The notes: generated by a model from the sequence alone, not told the origin. DNA of 64,000 bases from Cryptomeria japonica (GCF_030272615.1 NC_081415.1:506059373-506123372); one strand, 5' to 3'; counted from the stretch's first letter, positions 12,037 through 23,967 are shown. Numbers and translations: made by a program.

Positions 12037-13414
12037 ATCAACATAGAACTAAACCATTAAAAAACATTATCAAGAAAGATTAAGCATAGAAGCATATGAG
12101 AGATAAAAATGAATAAACATTAAGACTTCACTCATGATGCTCCCTATGCCATTAGCTCTTTCTTGTTCCTCTCCTCTCTAAGTTCCCAAATGAGTGTAGC
12201 CCTCAGTAGCTTTTTGCACTATTTTTGGATGTCTTATGGAGATTCGAGAGTATGAAGTAAATGCTCATGAAAATGCAAACATAAACAAGCTAAGAAATGA
12301 GATATTATGTAACTAATTAAGATTAATTTTAGACCAAAGAGAATTATGCTAAATACTCTCTAGATTTTGCTTATAAGTTAGATGCATGAAAGTTTTCAGG
12401 ATCATGGCTAAGAATGCTAAATGCTTGAGGATTTGAAAATGAGGAATGTGAGCTCTATTTATAGGTAAAATCGAGCAATAGATGGTTGAGATTGAGTAAA
12501 CTCAACAAGGGTCAAGATTGAATGGTTTAAGATCCATGTGAAGACTTTCAACCCAATCCTAGGATGACAAGTGTCAACATGAGATGGGTTGAGAGGGGAG
12601 GGAAGAAGCATTAAATGCTTGACATGACTTGAGGGTTAACTTGGGAGGTAAGGTTGAGTGAATAAATTCATTATCTAAAGAATAATGCTTTTCTCCAATG
12701 GATAAACTCTTGTGCAAGAGTTAGTGAGGATAAACATGGTCAAAGCAATAAATGCTTGAGGAGACACATGGGTTACATGAGGGTTGAGCTAGGGGTCAAA
12801 GTCTCTAACCATGGGTGCAAGTGGATTTAACCATAAATGGTTATGTAAGATCCTTTAATGGTTTGGAAGACTTTAGAGGTGAACCATTTGAAGACATAAA
12901 GCCTTAAATACTTTTCAAAGACTTTGGAGTCTTTGAGAAGTGACTTCAAGTTGCTTAGGAACGTGACAATATTTAGGGGATGGATTAGGCTAATTAGGAA
13001 GGGGTCAAAAGAGTCTAGAAGGGGATTTAGGATTGCAAGTGGGTTTGGTGGGTGAGGGAAAATATAATTTTTATTAAAATAAAATTCATTTATTTCAACA
13101 AATAGGTGCAACTTGCATTTTTAGGAAAATGCAAGTGGGGGGGATTTTAATGATTTAAATAAATGTTTTATTTAATTTATTTACAAGAGGAAAGGGGGTT
13201 AAATGAAATAAATATAATTTATTCATTTAATTGATTGTGAATTTGGTTTAGTGAATTAATTAAAATAAATTGAATAATTTATTTAATTAATAGGAGAATA
13301 ATTTGAAGATGAATTAATTAAATATTAATTCAATTAACTGTTGGCTATTGGGTTTTTAATCAAATAAATAGCAAATATTCATTTAATTAAAATGGATAGA
13401 TTTACTTGACTACA
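12030..13414 (-). repeat. Gypsy LTR, copy B
   Basis: This is the second copy of the LTR seen at 6618-7984. On the minus strand it starts TGTAGTCA at 13414, a canonical TG start. It lies directly upstream of the truncated reverse transcriptase, so it is the 5' LTR of the internally deleted element. Small indels and many substitutions separate the two copies, indicating an old insertion. I could not define the flanking target duplication because the outer end of copy A is unclear. Confidence 0.75.
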
Positions 13415-13815
13415 ATCTCTATATTCAATTTTTAATTTCATTATTTTTTTATAATTTAATTACTTAAAATAAATTAAAATTATATCAAAAATATATTTTC
13501 ATATTTATAAAGTTCAATATACTAACAAAATTATTCTCTTTAAATATCTATTTGTATTGAATCTTCAATTCCATATGTTTCTATAGTTTAATTACTTAAA
13601 ATAAATTAAGATTATACCTAGAATATCTTTCCATATTTATAAATAAATATCTATTCGTTGCCTCTATATTCTATTCACAATATTTTATGAAGTTTCCATA
13701 ATTTAATTACTTAAAAAAAATTAAGATTATATCAAAAATATCTTTCCATACTTAGAAATGTGTATATAATAACAAAATAATTATTTTTAAAAATCTATAA
13801 TTATATTTTTCTATT
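13415..13815. repeat. AT-rich imperfect tandem repeat, three units
   Basis: Three copies of a unit of about 110 to 150 bp contain the core TTTAATTACTTAAAA, then AAATTAA-ATTATA and ATATCTTTCCATA. Cores occur near 13455, 13590 and 13700. The array lies just outside LTR copy B. Confidence 0.6.
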
Positions 13816-14399
13816 ATATATAATTTTTTATGAATCAATTAGCAAAATGATATAAAAATAATTAATGAGAATTGAGATGTTTCTATATTTTAAATAGAAT
13901 AAATAATTATTTATCATGTTTGTATATATCAAATACATTTTTATATATAATTCACTATATATTATATAATAATTAAATTAAATAATCATAAAAATTAATA
14001 TTACATTTTTTATTATCATAATTTAAATATATTATTTGTATTATAGTAGTATTATATTCTAATTATATTATAATATTTTTTTAATTCTATTACCAAATTC
14101 ATATTGTAATTTAAAAATATTTTAATATAATTATAATATATACTACTATAGGAATAATAATATATTTAAATTATGTTTTAATATTTACATCAACAATAAA
14201 TAAAATTCAACCTAAGTTTAATATTAAACACAAATAAAACCTACTTGATTAAATCATATTGAACCCTAACACAAATTTAATGCTAACTTTAAACCAAATT
14301 GAATTGTAATTAGAATCAAACTCTAATCATATAGCAAATTAAACTGAAGCCAGACATACCAAATTGAACCCAAACCTTTAGCAAAATCGAACCCTAACC
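13816..14399. other. AT-rich spacer
   Basis: Very AT-rich DNA with no open frame of note. The last 150 bases carry scattered AACCCTAA-like words but not a regular telomeric array. Confidence 0.6.
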
Positions 14400-14607
14400 C
14401 TAACATTCATCTCTTTATCTCTTTTTGTATCCTCTCCATCTCTTCTACTTTCTCTTTCATAGACTCCTCTCCTATTTAATCTCTCCACCTCTCTCTTTAT
14501 CTCCCTCTCACTCATGTCTCTATCTCTTTCCTTATCCTTCTTATCTCTCTATATTCCCCCCTCTCTCTCTCTCCCTCCCTCTCTCTCTATGTGTGTGTGT
14601 GTGTGAG

Positions 14608-14645
<38 letters not shown>

Positions 14646-14872
14646 CTCTTCATATCTTGCTCACTCACTATCCCTCCTATCTATCTATTTATCTATCCCT
14701 CTCTCCCTTTCTCTTCTCATTTGTGTACATTTCACTTTTTCTCTTTTCATATATCTACATCTCTCCCTCTCCCTATATCCATCTTTTTATCTATTTGTTT
14801 CTCTCTTCATCTCTTGGTAGATATCTTCATCTTCACCTCTATCTTCCTCTCCCCCTCCTCTCTCTCTATAGT
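14400..14872. repeat. Polypyrimidine tract with (TG)n-(CA)n microsatellite
   Basis: A tract of about 470 bp is almost entirely C and T on the plus strand (CTCTCT, TATCTC). In the middle, at about 14590-14643, lie about 8 TG repeats, the spacer AGT, and about 20 CA repeats. The TG and CA arms are complementary, so the site could fold back or adopt non-B DNA. Open frames through it are only low-complexity Ser/Leu/His runs and are not genes. Confidence 0.85.
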
Positions 14873-17800
14873 AAAAAAACATGAGCCTTTTGATAATGGA
14901 GTCTGATTAGCTTTCTAATTCATAAATTTTGTTTCAGTTGTGTTCAGATACCTTTAAGTGGATGCATAATTGATTTGAAGAAATCACTTCTTCATTTATA
15001 TCCTTTTGGTACAAACAATTCCATTTTCTAAATTGCCTACTAATTGAGCTCATGTACTACACAAATTTATACAAAAAAAAGACCAATGTTTTTCCCTAAT
15101 TGACATTCCACCCTCTTTGGCGTACTGATTGCACACCAAGATGCAATTGGTAGTATTATATTACTTAAACTCCATTATTTGTTGTTATATACTACTAACT
15201 CCATACTCATGAACATGAGCTTGCATACCTACTTCCTCATGATTATGGGTATGAGTCTCTAGTCAAGGACTTCACAACTATTATCTTTACTTCTAATTAT
15301 TGTACCATGATTCACAATATGAGGGAACATATAATTTTTACAATGGACATGGAAACTTGTGTTAGATCTCTCTTTTGTATATTAGAAATGAATCATGAAT
15401 CTTGTTAATTTAATATATACTTCTTTCCTTATGAGCTAGTTTAGGTAAGCTTATATGATTAGTTCTAACATTTGTTTTCATTTCTAGGTATGTCTCTAAT
15501 TTAACATATTTACTACGTTAAAAATTCCTTCCTTCTAAGGAATTCCAAATATATAATGTACTCAAGCAACATTTTAGGAAATAAAAAATAGATTAATCAT
15601 ATTAATTTGCAAGCCTTTATATTTTAACCTTTAAAGCTACAATTTTCTCAACTATTCTTTATCATACAATGAGAAATAAGAAATTTGTGAGATTAATAAA
15701 GCTATTTTCCTCTGTTCATGAAAGCACTTCTTTCAAGAACTATCCATTTTAGTTATCTACATTAAATTCCAAAAGAAAATAAAGGATTCGTAGTACATAA
15801 CTTGGTAAATAAGATTGCCTTTCTAACTCTGGTTGGATTGTGCACTCTTCCAAACCTTCTACCAACTTCTCACAACTATCTCTATTTCTTTTTTTGTTTG
15901 TATCATTTACTTGACTCTCGTGAGAATTGAAGAACCAAAATAGGTACCTAGTCACAAAATCACCACCTTTGGTTCTAATATAAAATGACATGACCAAAAC
16001 TTACAAGCTTTTGGGATACAAATGGCAATACAACCCATCATCTACTTACCTCCCATACCTGATTCTACTTTCCCTCCCTTCTTGAAGGATGATACATTTC
16101 TCACAACCACTATTTCATAACAATGTAGTTAGCCCAAAATCTCATCATTAGTTCTAACCTGTATAAACATGATTAAATAGCTCAATAAAACTTAATGATT
16201 TTTCATGCACATATGGATTTTGAAGAATTGTTAAAAGATACTAATTAACATCATGTGTAGGTGCATTAAAAAACATAGAAAAGTATCAATGATCAAGAGA
16301 GATGTAACATATCCTTCCCCTTGTGAATCATTGTCCTTAATGATTTAAAGTATCTACATTAATTGTCAAAATGAAATATTGTTTATCTAAATATTTGGAA
16401 AATAGTTCAACTGTTGAAAACATTAAACACGTGAGGAAAGCCTTGGTGAATTTCATAAAAATCCTTCCAATTTGCATTATCATTAAAGTATTGGTCCCAA
16501 AGTTCAAACATACAACATAAGTGAAACCAAAAGTTTTTATATTCTTAATATAAGGCAAACATAAAAACTCAAACTTACACAAAAATGCTAAAGTACAAAT
16601 GCAACTAAGTGGTTGTCAAAGTTAAAACGCATTTCACATACAATTTGTTTGTTTCACACATAATTTTCTCAAACATACTCTTCAAATATATACAAAATAA
16701 ATTTTAAAGTTAATAACTGGGGTAGTACCCATCACAATTAGGGAGAGAAATTAGGGATAGAGAGAGAAGGGCAAAGAATTCTGAAGAGAATTGAGCCATG
16801 GTGCATGTTAGCGTAACAATTTTTGTTACCTTCGTAATTCACGGATCTGACTCGAGTCCTCTCCTTTGTTTATGGTGATAAACTGATGATTGGACTCTCC
16901 AGTAGACTTACGTTGATCTTATGTTTGCATACTCGTATGTAAGCCTAACCTAGGTGAACAAAAAGTTACCACCAGTTTCACTACAAGCTTTGTTTAATGC
17001 AATTGTTATGCCTTCATTTCCTCATATCTGCCTTCATTTCTTTAGATCTATCTTCGTTTCCTCCATAATTTCTTCCTTGAAAGCAGTGGTTAACTTTTTA
17101 TAAATCATGCATTCCACATATTATAAATTAAGACACAATGAATTAATATAATTTCATTCTCTGTTGTTCTATTTTTCTTCTTCATTTCTCTGCAAGTTTG
17201 TCTTCTTTTTCCAGCTAGATTTGTATTCTAGTATGTAGAACATTTAACAGTGCACACCAGATCCTTAAAATTCCCCATTGCTTGTAGGATCTACTTACTT
17301 TCTTCCTCTCTGGCCCCTCTATTCTCCATAGAGAGATCACCGAAATGTCTTTACTGAAATCGTCTACCATTTTAATAGGTGAAAGAAGGGAGAGTCTTTT
17401 TTTATTAACGTTAGCATGTTTTTTCCAATAGTTATGTTAATATGCTTTTTCCAACAGTTATGTTAATATGCTTTTTTGAACAACTATGTTTTTAAATGGT
17501 AGTATGCTTTTATGTTTTTTAATGGTATCATATTTTTTTAACATACGTTATCATGTTGTTTCAAGTGTAATTAGAAATATTAATTTCATTATTAGTACTT
17601 GTCGTAGGCAATTTTATTGTATTTAGCCAAGCTGCTTTATTCAATACTATGCACCAATTAGAAGTGATTAAGTTATAATTAAAATAATATATAAGAAAAA
17701 GCTAATAATAAATAATTAAGTTTTAGATTAATTTATTATAATAAACCTTTTTTTTTTTTTATCAATAAATAGTATATTTATATTAATATCATCAAAATAA

Positions 17801-17999
17801 CTACAAATAATTCACGGTTTTTGAAACTTGAAACCCCCAATAGACATAGATTGATACAAATTTCAACCACCATAACCGACTCTATTCATATAAACATACT
17901 TACAAAGCATGTTCTTCTACTAGTACCTTATACAAAATATATATATTTTTATCAATCTAAACTAAGCAGTATGTAAGGTTAAACAAAAAACTATGTGAA
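14873..17999. other. AT-rich intergenic spacer
   Basis: I see no supported gene in this 3.1-kb stretch. Short open frames at 15749-15997 and 16337-16582 (minus) have no recognisable motif. A weak tandem repeat at about 17410-17490 repeats TTATGTTAATATGCTTTTT with a period near 29 bp. The stretch around 17090-17230 has a TATAAAT box and pyrimidine-rich downstream DNA resembling part of an LTR, but no partner copy is present. Confidence 0.5.
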
Positions 18000-18363
18000 A
18001 TTTCAATCTGCTGGCTTCATACGACTTAGCTAGTATTCCTCCTTCTTGAAGGCACTCTTCTTTATTTTCTTCAGCTCGTACCCAACATGTTCAATATCCA
18101 CTCTCTACTTCTCAAGTAATACTTGATGTAGTCCCAACCCACCTGTGCCTACTCCCTCCAAGCTTGCTCGATCCATGTTTGTCTCCCAAATCACAAAGAG
18201 ACTCAAAGGTGGCACAAATGTTAAATTGAAAACAATTTTTTTCTATCATAGTTACACTATCAAATATTTCTCTCCTTGGTATCATTATTAGATGTCTCCC
18301 ATCATAAAAAAATCTATAATGCTTAAAAGAAAATGTCAAACATTCACTTGCATTATTTTGCAC
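18000..18363 (-). other. Possible coding remnant of unknown family
   Basis: A minus-strand open stretch from 18363 to 18112 (about 83 codons) and weakly coding-like DNA to 18000 follow the terpene synthase stop at a distance of about 480 bp. The translation contains MIEKNCFQFNICATFESLC and does not match a family I know. It may be chance. Confidence 0.2.
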
Positions 18364-18840
18364 AACTTCATCCTTGCAATTTTAAACTATTTTCTCTTCC
18401 ATAACCAAATAGTTAAAAATAAAATTTCAACCTCTTTCATGGTTGTGCATCTCATATAGAATTGTAATCAACCATAAAATAGAAAAAATAGAGAGAGAAA
18501 AAAAAAGTGATATGCTAAAATTGAAGCCTTTGTAAAAAAAATTCACTCCATCCACTAAACCACCCATTAATTACCACATAAAAACAATTTATTACAATTC
18601 ATAACAACACAACTTTATAGTTTACACATATAACATAAACAAAAATAGTATTCTGGATCAAACAATGACCATAAATAGCTAATAGTAGCATAAACCAGTT
18701 GAATAAGTGATCGGTATTGTTGGGTACAGACTTTAGATCTTATACTTTTATCAATTATTTAGAGGTCTCATTTTTTGAACTATTTCTTAATCTTCCATAT
18801 AATTTTTATGGATTGATAAGCAAGAGGCATACTATATTTA

Positions 18841-21800
18841 TCAATATAGTTGTATAGGCTCGATGAGAGTTTTACTTATATATTCTTTAGTCTCCATTGA
18901 GGAACTGCCATAGCCATCCCTGTACTTGTAGAGGAGCATAACACATTGCCTCATGTTAAAAACAAACCTTTTGCCACATTTTGGGGGTCCACCAATCAAC
19001 TTGAAATACTCATAGTTCAATTCTTTCAATGTGTCATAAATGATTTCTACAAAATGTTGTAGAGCGTCTTCTTTTGTATAACTTGGGTTCTCCTTCATAT
19101 AACATGCTATACATGAGTCTATTTCTCCTCGAGCCTCTTCAGCCTACATCATAAAAGAAACAAGCTTAGCATACTTTTTATTTTAATTTATAATAGCTCA
19201 TTGATAATTCAAATAAGTTTGTCTTAAACAATACACTCTAAGCTTTGATTAGTTTAGGTGCCTTGCCAAAACTCACATAGATCTTATTGAAAAAGCTAGT
19301 GTAATATTAAATTAGTCACATATGAATGCAAATGACTAGAGTGTGCCACCCATCTAATAATGTGATTTTAGACGAACCACTAAAACAAGTCAAAAGAGAA
19401 AATGTTATTTAAACCCGATAGTTTAAATACCTCTGAAGTTACAATATCATTTTTTAGCCGCCATATCAAGGCAGCCAACTGAAAAATATTTGAAGAATCA
19501 TGTATGATTGGGAGATCATTATCTGTTACAACCTCACCCATTAAAAGGATTGGATGTAAACCACAGGGCACAAGACCCACAGATATACAACGTGTCTCTA
19601 AGTACTCTTCCATCGTTGGTATGTACCCAGCCTCTAACCACTCTCTTTCCTTCATTAAAGCATCGATGAACTTCTCCCACTGTACCACCAACGAGCAATG
19701 TGATACATAAAGAAACAATCTTACAAAAGGAATTTTGAAAACTATATATGGGCATTTAACTACATACATCTTTTCTTATGTAATGGAGCATGTCACGTCC
19801 CTGTTGCTTTGTTGCCTCCTTATTCGTTTCATTCACTACTTCATACCACGCATTGAAGATTATTTTCATATATTCTGGAAGCTTATCTACCAAGGAGGTA
19901 TCACATCTGAACATGGTAAAAAGCTTCAGAAAACTTGGTTTCAAGATAAGTATCAGACTAGGGATTATGGAATTACCTCTTTATTGCCTCCCTAAAAATA
20001 ATCAACTCATCCATTTTTCCATAGGTGTCGTAAATATCATCCATGACCAATACCAAGGAACCAATTTTGGTGAAGGAAATTCTACATAATGAATACTCTG
20101 GTTCAAATGTTCCCACAGAGAAATATGTCTCTACAATCCTTTGTCGGGCAAAGCTTACTTCTGTCATGCGCGACTCTTTCCACCAACTATCGTATACAAC
20201 GTATAGCAAACCAGTTACAATTTACTTCAAATATCTCGCATACAATTTAAAACTTTAATAGAGTTGTATATTACCCACCTTGAGAGAAGTTTCAATTCCG
20301 CCTGATGTAAAGACTGTTCAATGTTGAAGTATAATTTAGCCAATTCCAGGAAACAAGAATTATGAACATACGGCATCCTGTGAAAATTAAAAATATAACT
20401 AAGATATGAGATGATGGAGGAGACAACAGTAATAAAAAACACAAGGAAATTTTGTAAACCTACTTGAATAGGGTTTTTCTAAGCGGTGCATGATTATCGT
20501 CGTAAGCATCAATGTGACTCCTTGCCTCTAAGATGGAGATACTTACCCCATGTCCCCATGCGGCTGCTTAAGTCTATTTTTTGCTTATTTTTAAGCAGTG
20601 AAAGTGTTCCCATGGAATTTTTTAATTAGAGGGAAAGGAAAATTTGGAATCTTTTCCTAGTTTTGTGGAGCAGCCGCTGCTTAATAATAAAAAATAAGCT
20701 GGAAAAAAAAAGAGGGGCTGGAAATAAGCAGCTGCTGCTTATTAAAAAAATGACACATGGCTTCACCAATTTTTTTTCCTTTCGTTTTTATTTGCCTTAA
20801 ATTTTACTTTTAAATTTTATATGTAAAAAATATTATTTAAAAGTGTCATTTAAGAGGGCTGCTTAAAAATAAGCACAATTTTTTTATGCATGGGGTCAGC
20901 AGCTCCACAAATTGTTGCACAAAAAGTGGAGCAGCAGCTGCTAGCCAAAATAAGCTAAGCAGCCGCATGGGGACGTGCCCTTAGGTGCCAAGAATACTCC
21001 AATGCATATTCAGTCTGAAAACATATTTGACACAAACTTTCAATCAGGTAAAAAAACGTTTTTTTATTGTTTTTTCTACGTTTCCAAGATAAAGAATAGT
21101 GGCATTAAAAGATAATAGTGTGATAAAAACGTCAATTTTAAAAGTGGTTGATTTAGAAGCGATAATGTAAAATATAATAATTTTGCTGACCTCTTTAGCA
21201 ATTTTCTCATTGCAGAAGATTTTACTTGTTCTCAATGATTCTCTGAGATACCTAGAAGCAAACAGTCTTGCTTCATCCATAATCTTTTCTCCAGGGAATG
21301 CAAGGTCAGAAGCTCTCAACAGATTCAATATGCTTCTATGCTCTATCTGTCTTTGGCCAGAACTGGAGAAGAAGTACCCATTTTCATCTTTGAAATTATT
21401 TAGCACCTCTGAGATTTCATCCATGTCAGTATTATAAAATCAATACAGTTTAATTATAATAAAATGAATTGCATTGATCAATTTCTTTTTCGACAGACAA
21501 AATTTCACCTGGAGAGACATTGTATCCATGGATCCTAAGGGTCCGGAGTCCTAGTGCGGTAGTATTGAGATCCGCAAAAAGGCTGTCTCTACCGCATCCA
21601 ATACCCTTTTCACTCCAATATCTGCTCCATAATTATCATCATAAGAAATTCGTTTGAATCAAAACAATATGATTATAGTATACTTATACTTACCCATAAA
21701 CATAATCTAGTGCTACTTTGATTTCGTCTTGGAAATGTCGACCTATTCCAAAACGTTCGATATTGTCAACCAGCGAAAGGCGTTCAAGCAAATCGATTGG

Positions 21801-23499
21801 ATACAAGCACGGCACTGTTTCACAAATTACATGTAATCACTAATAATGTGTTTAACAGCAATGAATGAACTACTGACATGAAACACAATATTAAGGAAAT
21901 GTATAATCATACCAAAACCACTGAATTTGTCCAACAGATTATTCAAAAAGCTAAAGCATCTCTCATCGCCGGTATTTATGAGTACACAGGCAGTGGAAGC
22001 GGGCGAGCTAAGAAAAGATCCAGCTTTGCTCTGGAACATCATTATCTTTCTCCAGTCAATTATTTCCTCAAGCCCCTCCAGTGCATTCAGCATGCGTGTT
22101 GGAATATCCCGCTCCTTTGAGATACTGCAAGTGAAGTAAGCTATATAAGAAGAAAGAAATTGCAAACAGGATCTCGTATAGCACTAACAAATCTCTTACT
22201 CCTTAAGCAGTGTTGCTCGCTTTTCATCAAAGATATTGTATTATATGGAAGATTCAACCCTAGAGATTCTGCCTTTTTCAGCAATGCAGGAAAAATTATC
22301 TCAAAATCTGGAGACAAGCTTTCCTCTTTTTCTAGTGATTTCAGATGATCCACAATGAAACGGACACCTGCACATAAAATCAAATATTTTAAGCTCAGAA
22401 ATGAAACATTAAATTGCAGAGTAATATAATAGTAAAAACCTGAACAGCGAAATAATATAATGGAGCATAAATATAACAAGTATAACCTTTTTCTACATTA
22501 GGGTGTCCTGTATTCCAAGTGAGGAGGGCAACAACAGAAGCTAGAGTACTAAGCAAACGATCTCATAACATGAACGTTGAAGGAAGCCCCCACGAACCAT
22601 CCTCTAGCTGGTTCTCGATAAGCCATTTTATGGCCTGAGGAAAATGTGGGGTGTGAGATCCATCCTGGGCAGCAACCATTGCTACCCAGGCGGTGTCATA
22701 AGCTGAGGGACTCATTTCTCCATCTTCAAGACTTCTGAATATTTCTTTTATCTTCACAACCAGACTATCGGCCCACCCCTGGTACGAAGAAGCCTATTGT
22801 ATCAAAAACACAAACAAAAAGATTACTAAGACTTGGTTTTTTAATGAATACTTAGTCGGAATCTATTAATATAAAAATATAGTTATGTCTTAGAGGTATC
22901 TACAATGACATCAAAGTGTCCGTAAACAAAAATCTATTTTTGAAACAATTTGACATGCAAATGACGGGTAAATGCATGAAATATGGCATGTTTCAGCTTT
23001 TATGGAGGTGTTATTTTATTACTCCAAATAAAATAGAACCTTCCCCACTTTCCTAAATTTACAGCTTTTTATATGCATGACTTTAATAGATTTGTATTCT
23101 TGATGTTTAGTATTTTAGAAGAATATTTATTTAAGATGATTTTCTTTTATTATAAGATATCTCTCCACTTATTTTACATACATTTTTAAAATATAAATAT
23201 ACTAATATACATATCAAATTTTAAAAATAAGAGAGAAACTATCTTACTTGATGATATGGTGTCTGAATAGACTGGATAACCGCATCGTTCCACACATCGC
23301 CATGATAATTGGCAGTCCGTCGAGGGACAGAAGATTTAACGTTATCAGAAATCAGAGTCATGGCTCTGACAGGAGGAGTTCCTGGCGGAATGCAGGAAAG
23401 TGAGCGTTGTGGTTTGTAACTCGCTGAGCGTTGTTGGAGTGCTTTGTTGAGGACAAATGTATTCCTCTTAGAAACTGATGAAATGGAAATTCCAGCCAT
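18841..23499 (-). pseudogene. TPS-d3 diterpene synthase-like (taxadiene-synthase-like) pseudogene
   Basis: Thirteen exons with GT-AG borders can be read on the minus strand: 23248-23499, 22487-22793, 22200-22367, 21913-22124, 21694-21814, 21509-21621, 21191-21408, 20464-21014 (contains a MITE), 20279-20377, 19977-20186, 19768-19906, 19431-19679, 18841-19143. Intron phases agree throughout except in exon 3. The conceptual protein is about 834 residues: a Ser/Arg-rich plastid-transit-like N-terminus of about 60, RRx8W at 60-70, SPSAYDTAWVA near 113, class I DDIYD near 584-588, and NDIVTSEAE near 728-736. Length, 12 introns and sequence resemble yew taxadiene synthase (which has DDMAD) from memory. 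Breaks: TGA at codon 161 (22563-22565), a net -1 frameshift in exon 3, and the MITE in exon 8. A plastid enzyme acting on geranylgeranyl diphosphate is the likely ancestral role; product unknown. Confidence 0.85.
20543..20983. mobile_element. PIF/Harbinger-type MITE inside terpene synthase exon 8
   Basis: The element spans 20546-20980 (435 bp) and is flanked by TTA on both sides (20543-20545 and 20981-20983). Its ends carry an 18-bp perfect inverted repeat: TCCCCATGCGGCTGCTTA at 20553-20570 and its complement at 20956-20973. The outermost bases pair less well. The joined target reads ACTTAGGT, close to the CTTAG core preferred by PIF/Harbinger elements. Removing 438 bp (element plus one TTA) leaves an exon of 113 nt with the phase its neighbours need and restores a conserved TPS stretch, WHLSISILEARS. 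It has no coding capacity. Internal GCAGC-GCTGC palindromes add further secondary structure. Confidence 0.9.
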
Positions 23500-23575
23500 C
23501 GAGGAAACTGATGAAATGGGATAATGACTTCCTCAACAAAATAAAATGAGATACGTGACTATGCCAAATGGGTGG

Positions 23576-23583
23576 TATAAATA
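23576..23583 (-). promoter_or_regulatory. TATA box of the terpene synthase gene
   Basis: TATTTATA on the minus strand lies 77 to 84 bases upstream of the ATG at 23499, the spacing expected for a plant core promoter with a 5' UTR of about 45 to 50 nt. Confidence 0.6.
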
Positions 23584-23640
23584 GGAAGCATCTTGGAAGC
23601 CAGTCGTATCAATAGATGGCAGTCAATTACTGCCATAAAC

Positions 23641-23967
23641 GTGTTTTGAAAAGGAAGATTGTTTCGAAATTTCTACAATCAAAACAGAAGTTGTAAGACC
23701 GAAATAATAGTGTTCTGAAAAGAAAGATTGTTTCCACAGTCCAAACAGAAAATTACTTTGAAATTTCTACAATCAAAACAGAAGTTGTGAGACCCAAAAA
23801 AGCGTGTTGGAAAAGAATGATTGTTTCCACAGTCCAAACAGAAAATTAGTTTAAAAGTTCTACAGTCAAAACAGATGTTGTAAGACCGAAATAAACGTGT
23901 TTTGAAATGAAATATTGTTTCCATACTTCAAATAGAAAATAATTTGAAAGTTCTACAATCAAAACAG
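23641..23967. repeat. Tandem repeat upstream of the terpene synthase promoter, four units
   Basis: Units start with GTGTT(T/C)(T/G)GAAA at 23641, 23710, 23804 and 23897 and are 69, 94, 93 and 71 bp long. Each contains GATTGTTTC, then TTCTACAATCAAAACAG; the two middle units also carry CCACAGTCCAAACAGAAAAT. The first unit lacks about 25 bp and the last is truncated at its end. The array starts about 60 bp upstream of the TATA box, where it could hold multiplied regulatory sites. Confidence 0.85.

Noticed and set aside
14380-14405. CCCTAACCCTAAC, telomere-like
   Set aside because: Only two adjoining units, not the CCCTAAA plant repeat in a row; similar words are scattered in the AT-rich flank.
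14425-14906. Open frames in the pyrimidine tract and microsatellite
   Set aside because: They are translations of CT and CA repeats only.
22124-22200. Alternative acceptor near 22141 that would avoid the exon 3 frameshift
   Set aside because: It would keep a frame but replace the conserved KRATLLK stretch with unrelated residues and skip the better TTGCAG acceptor; kept only as an alternative.
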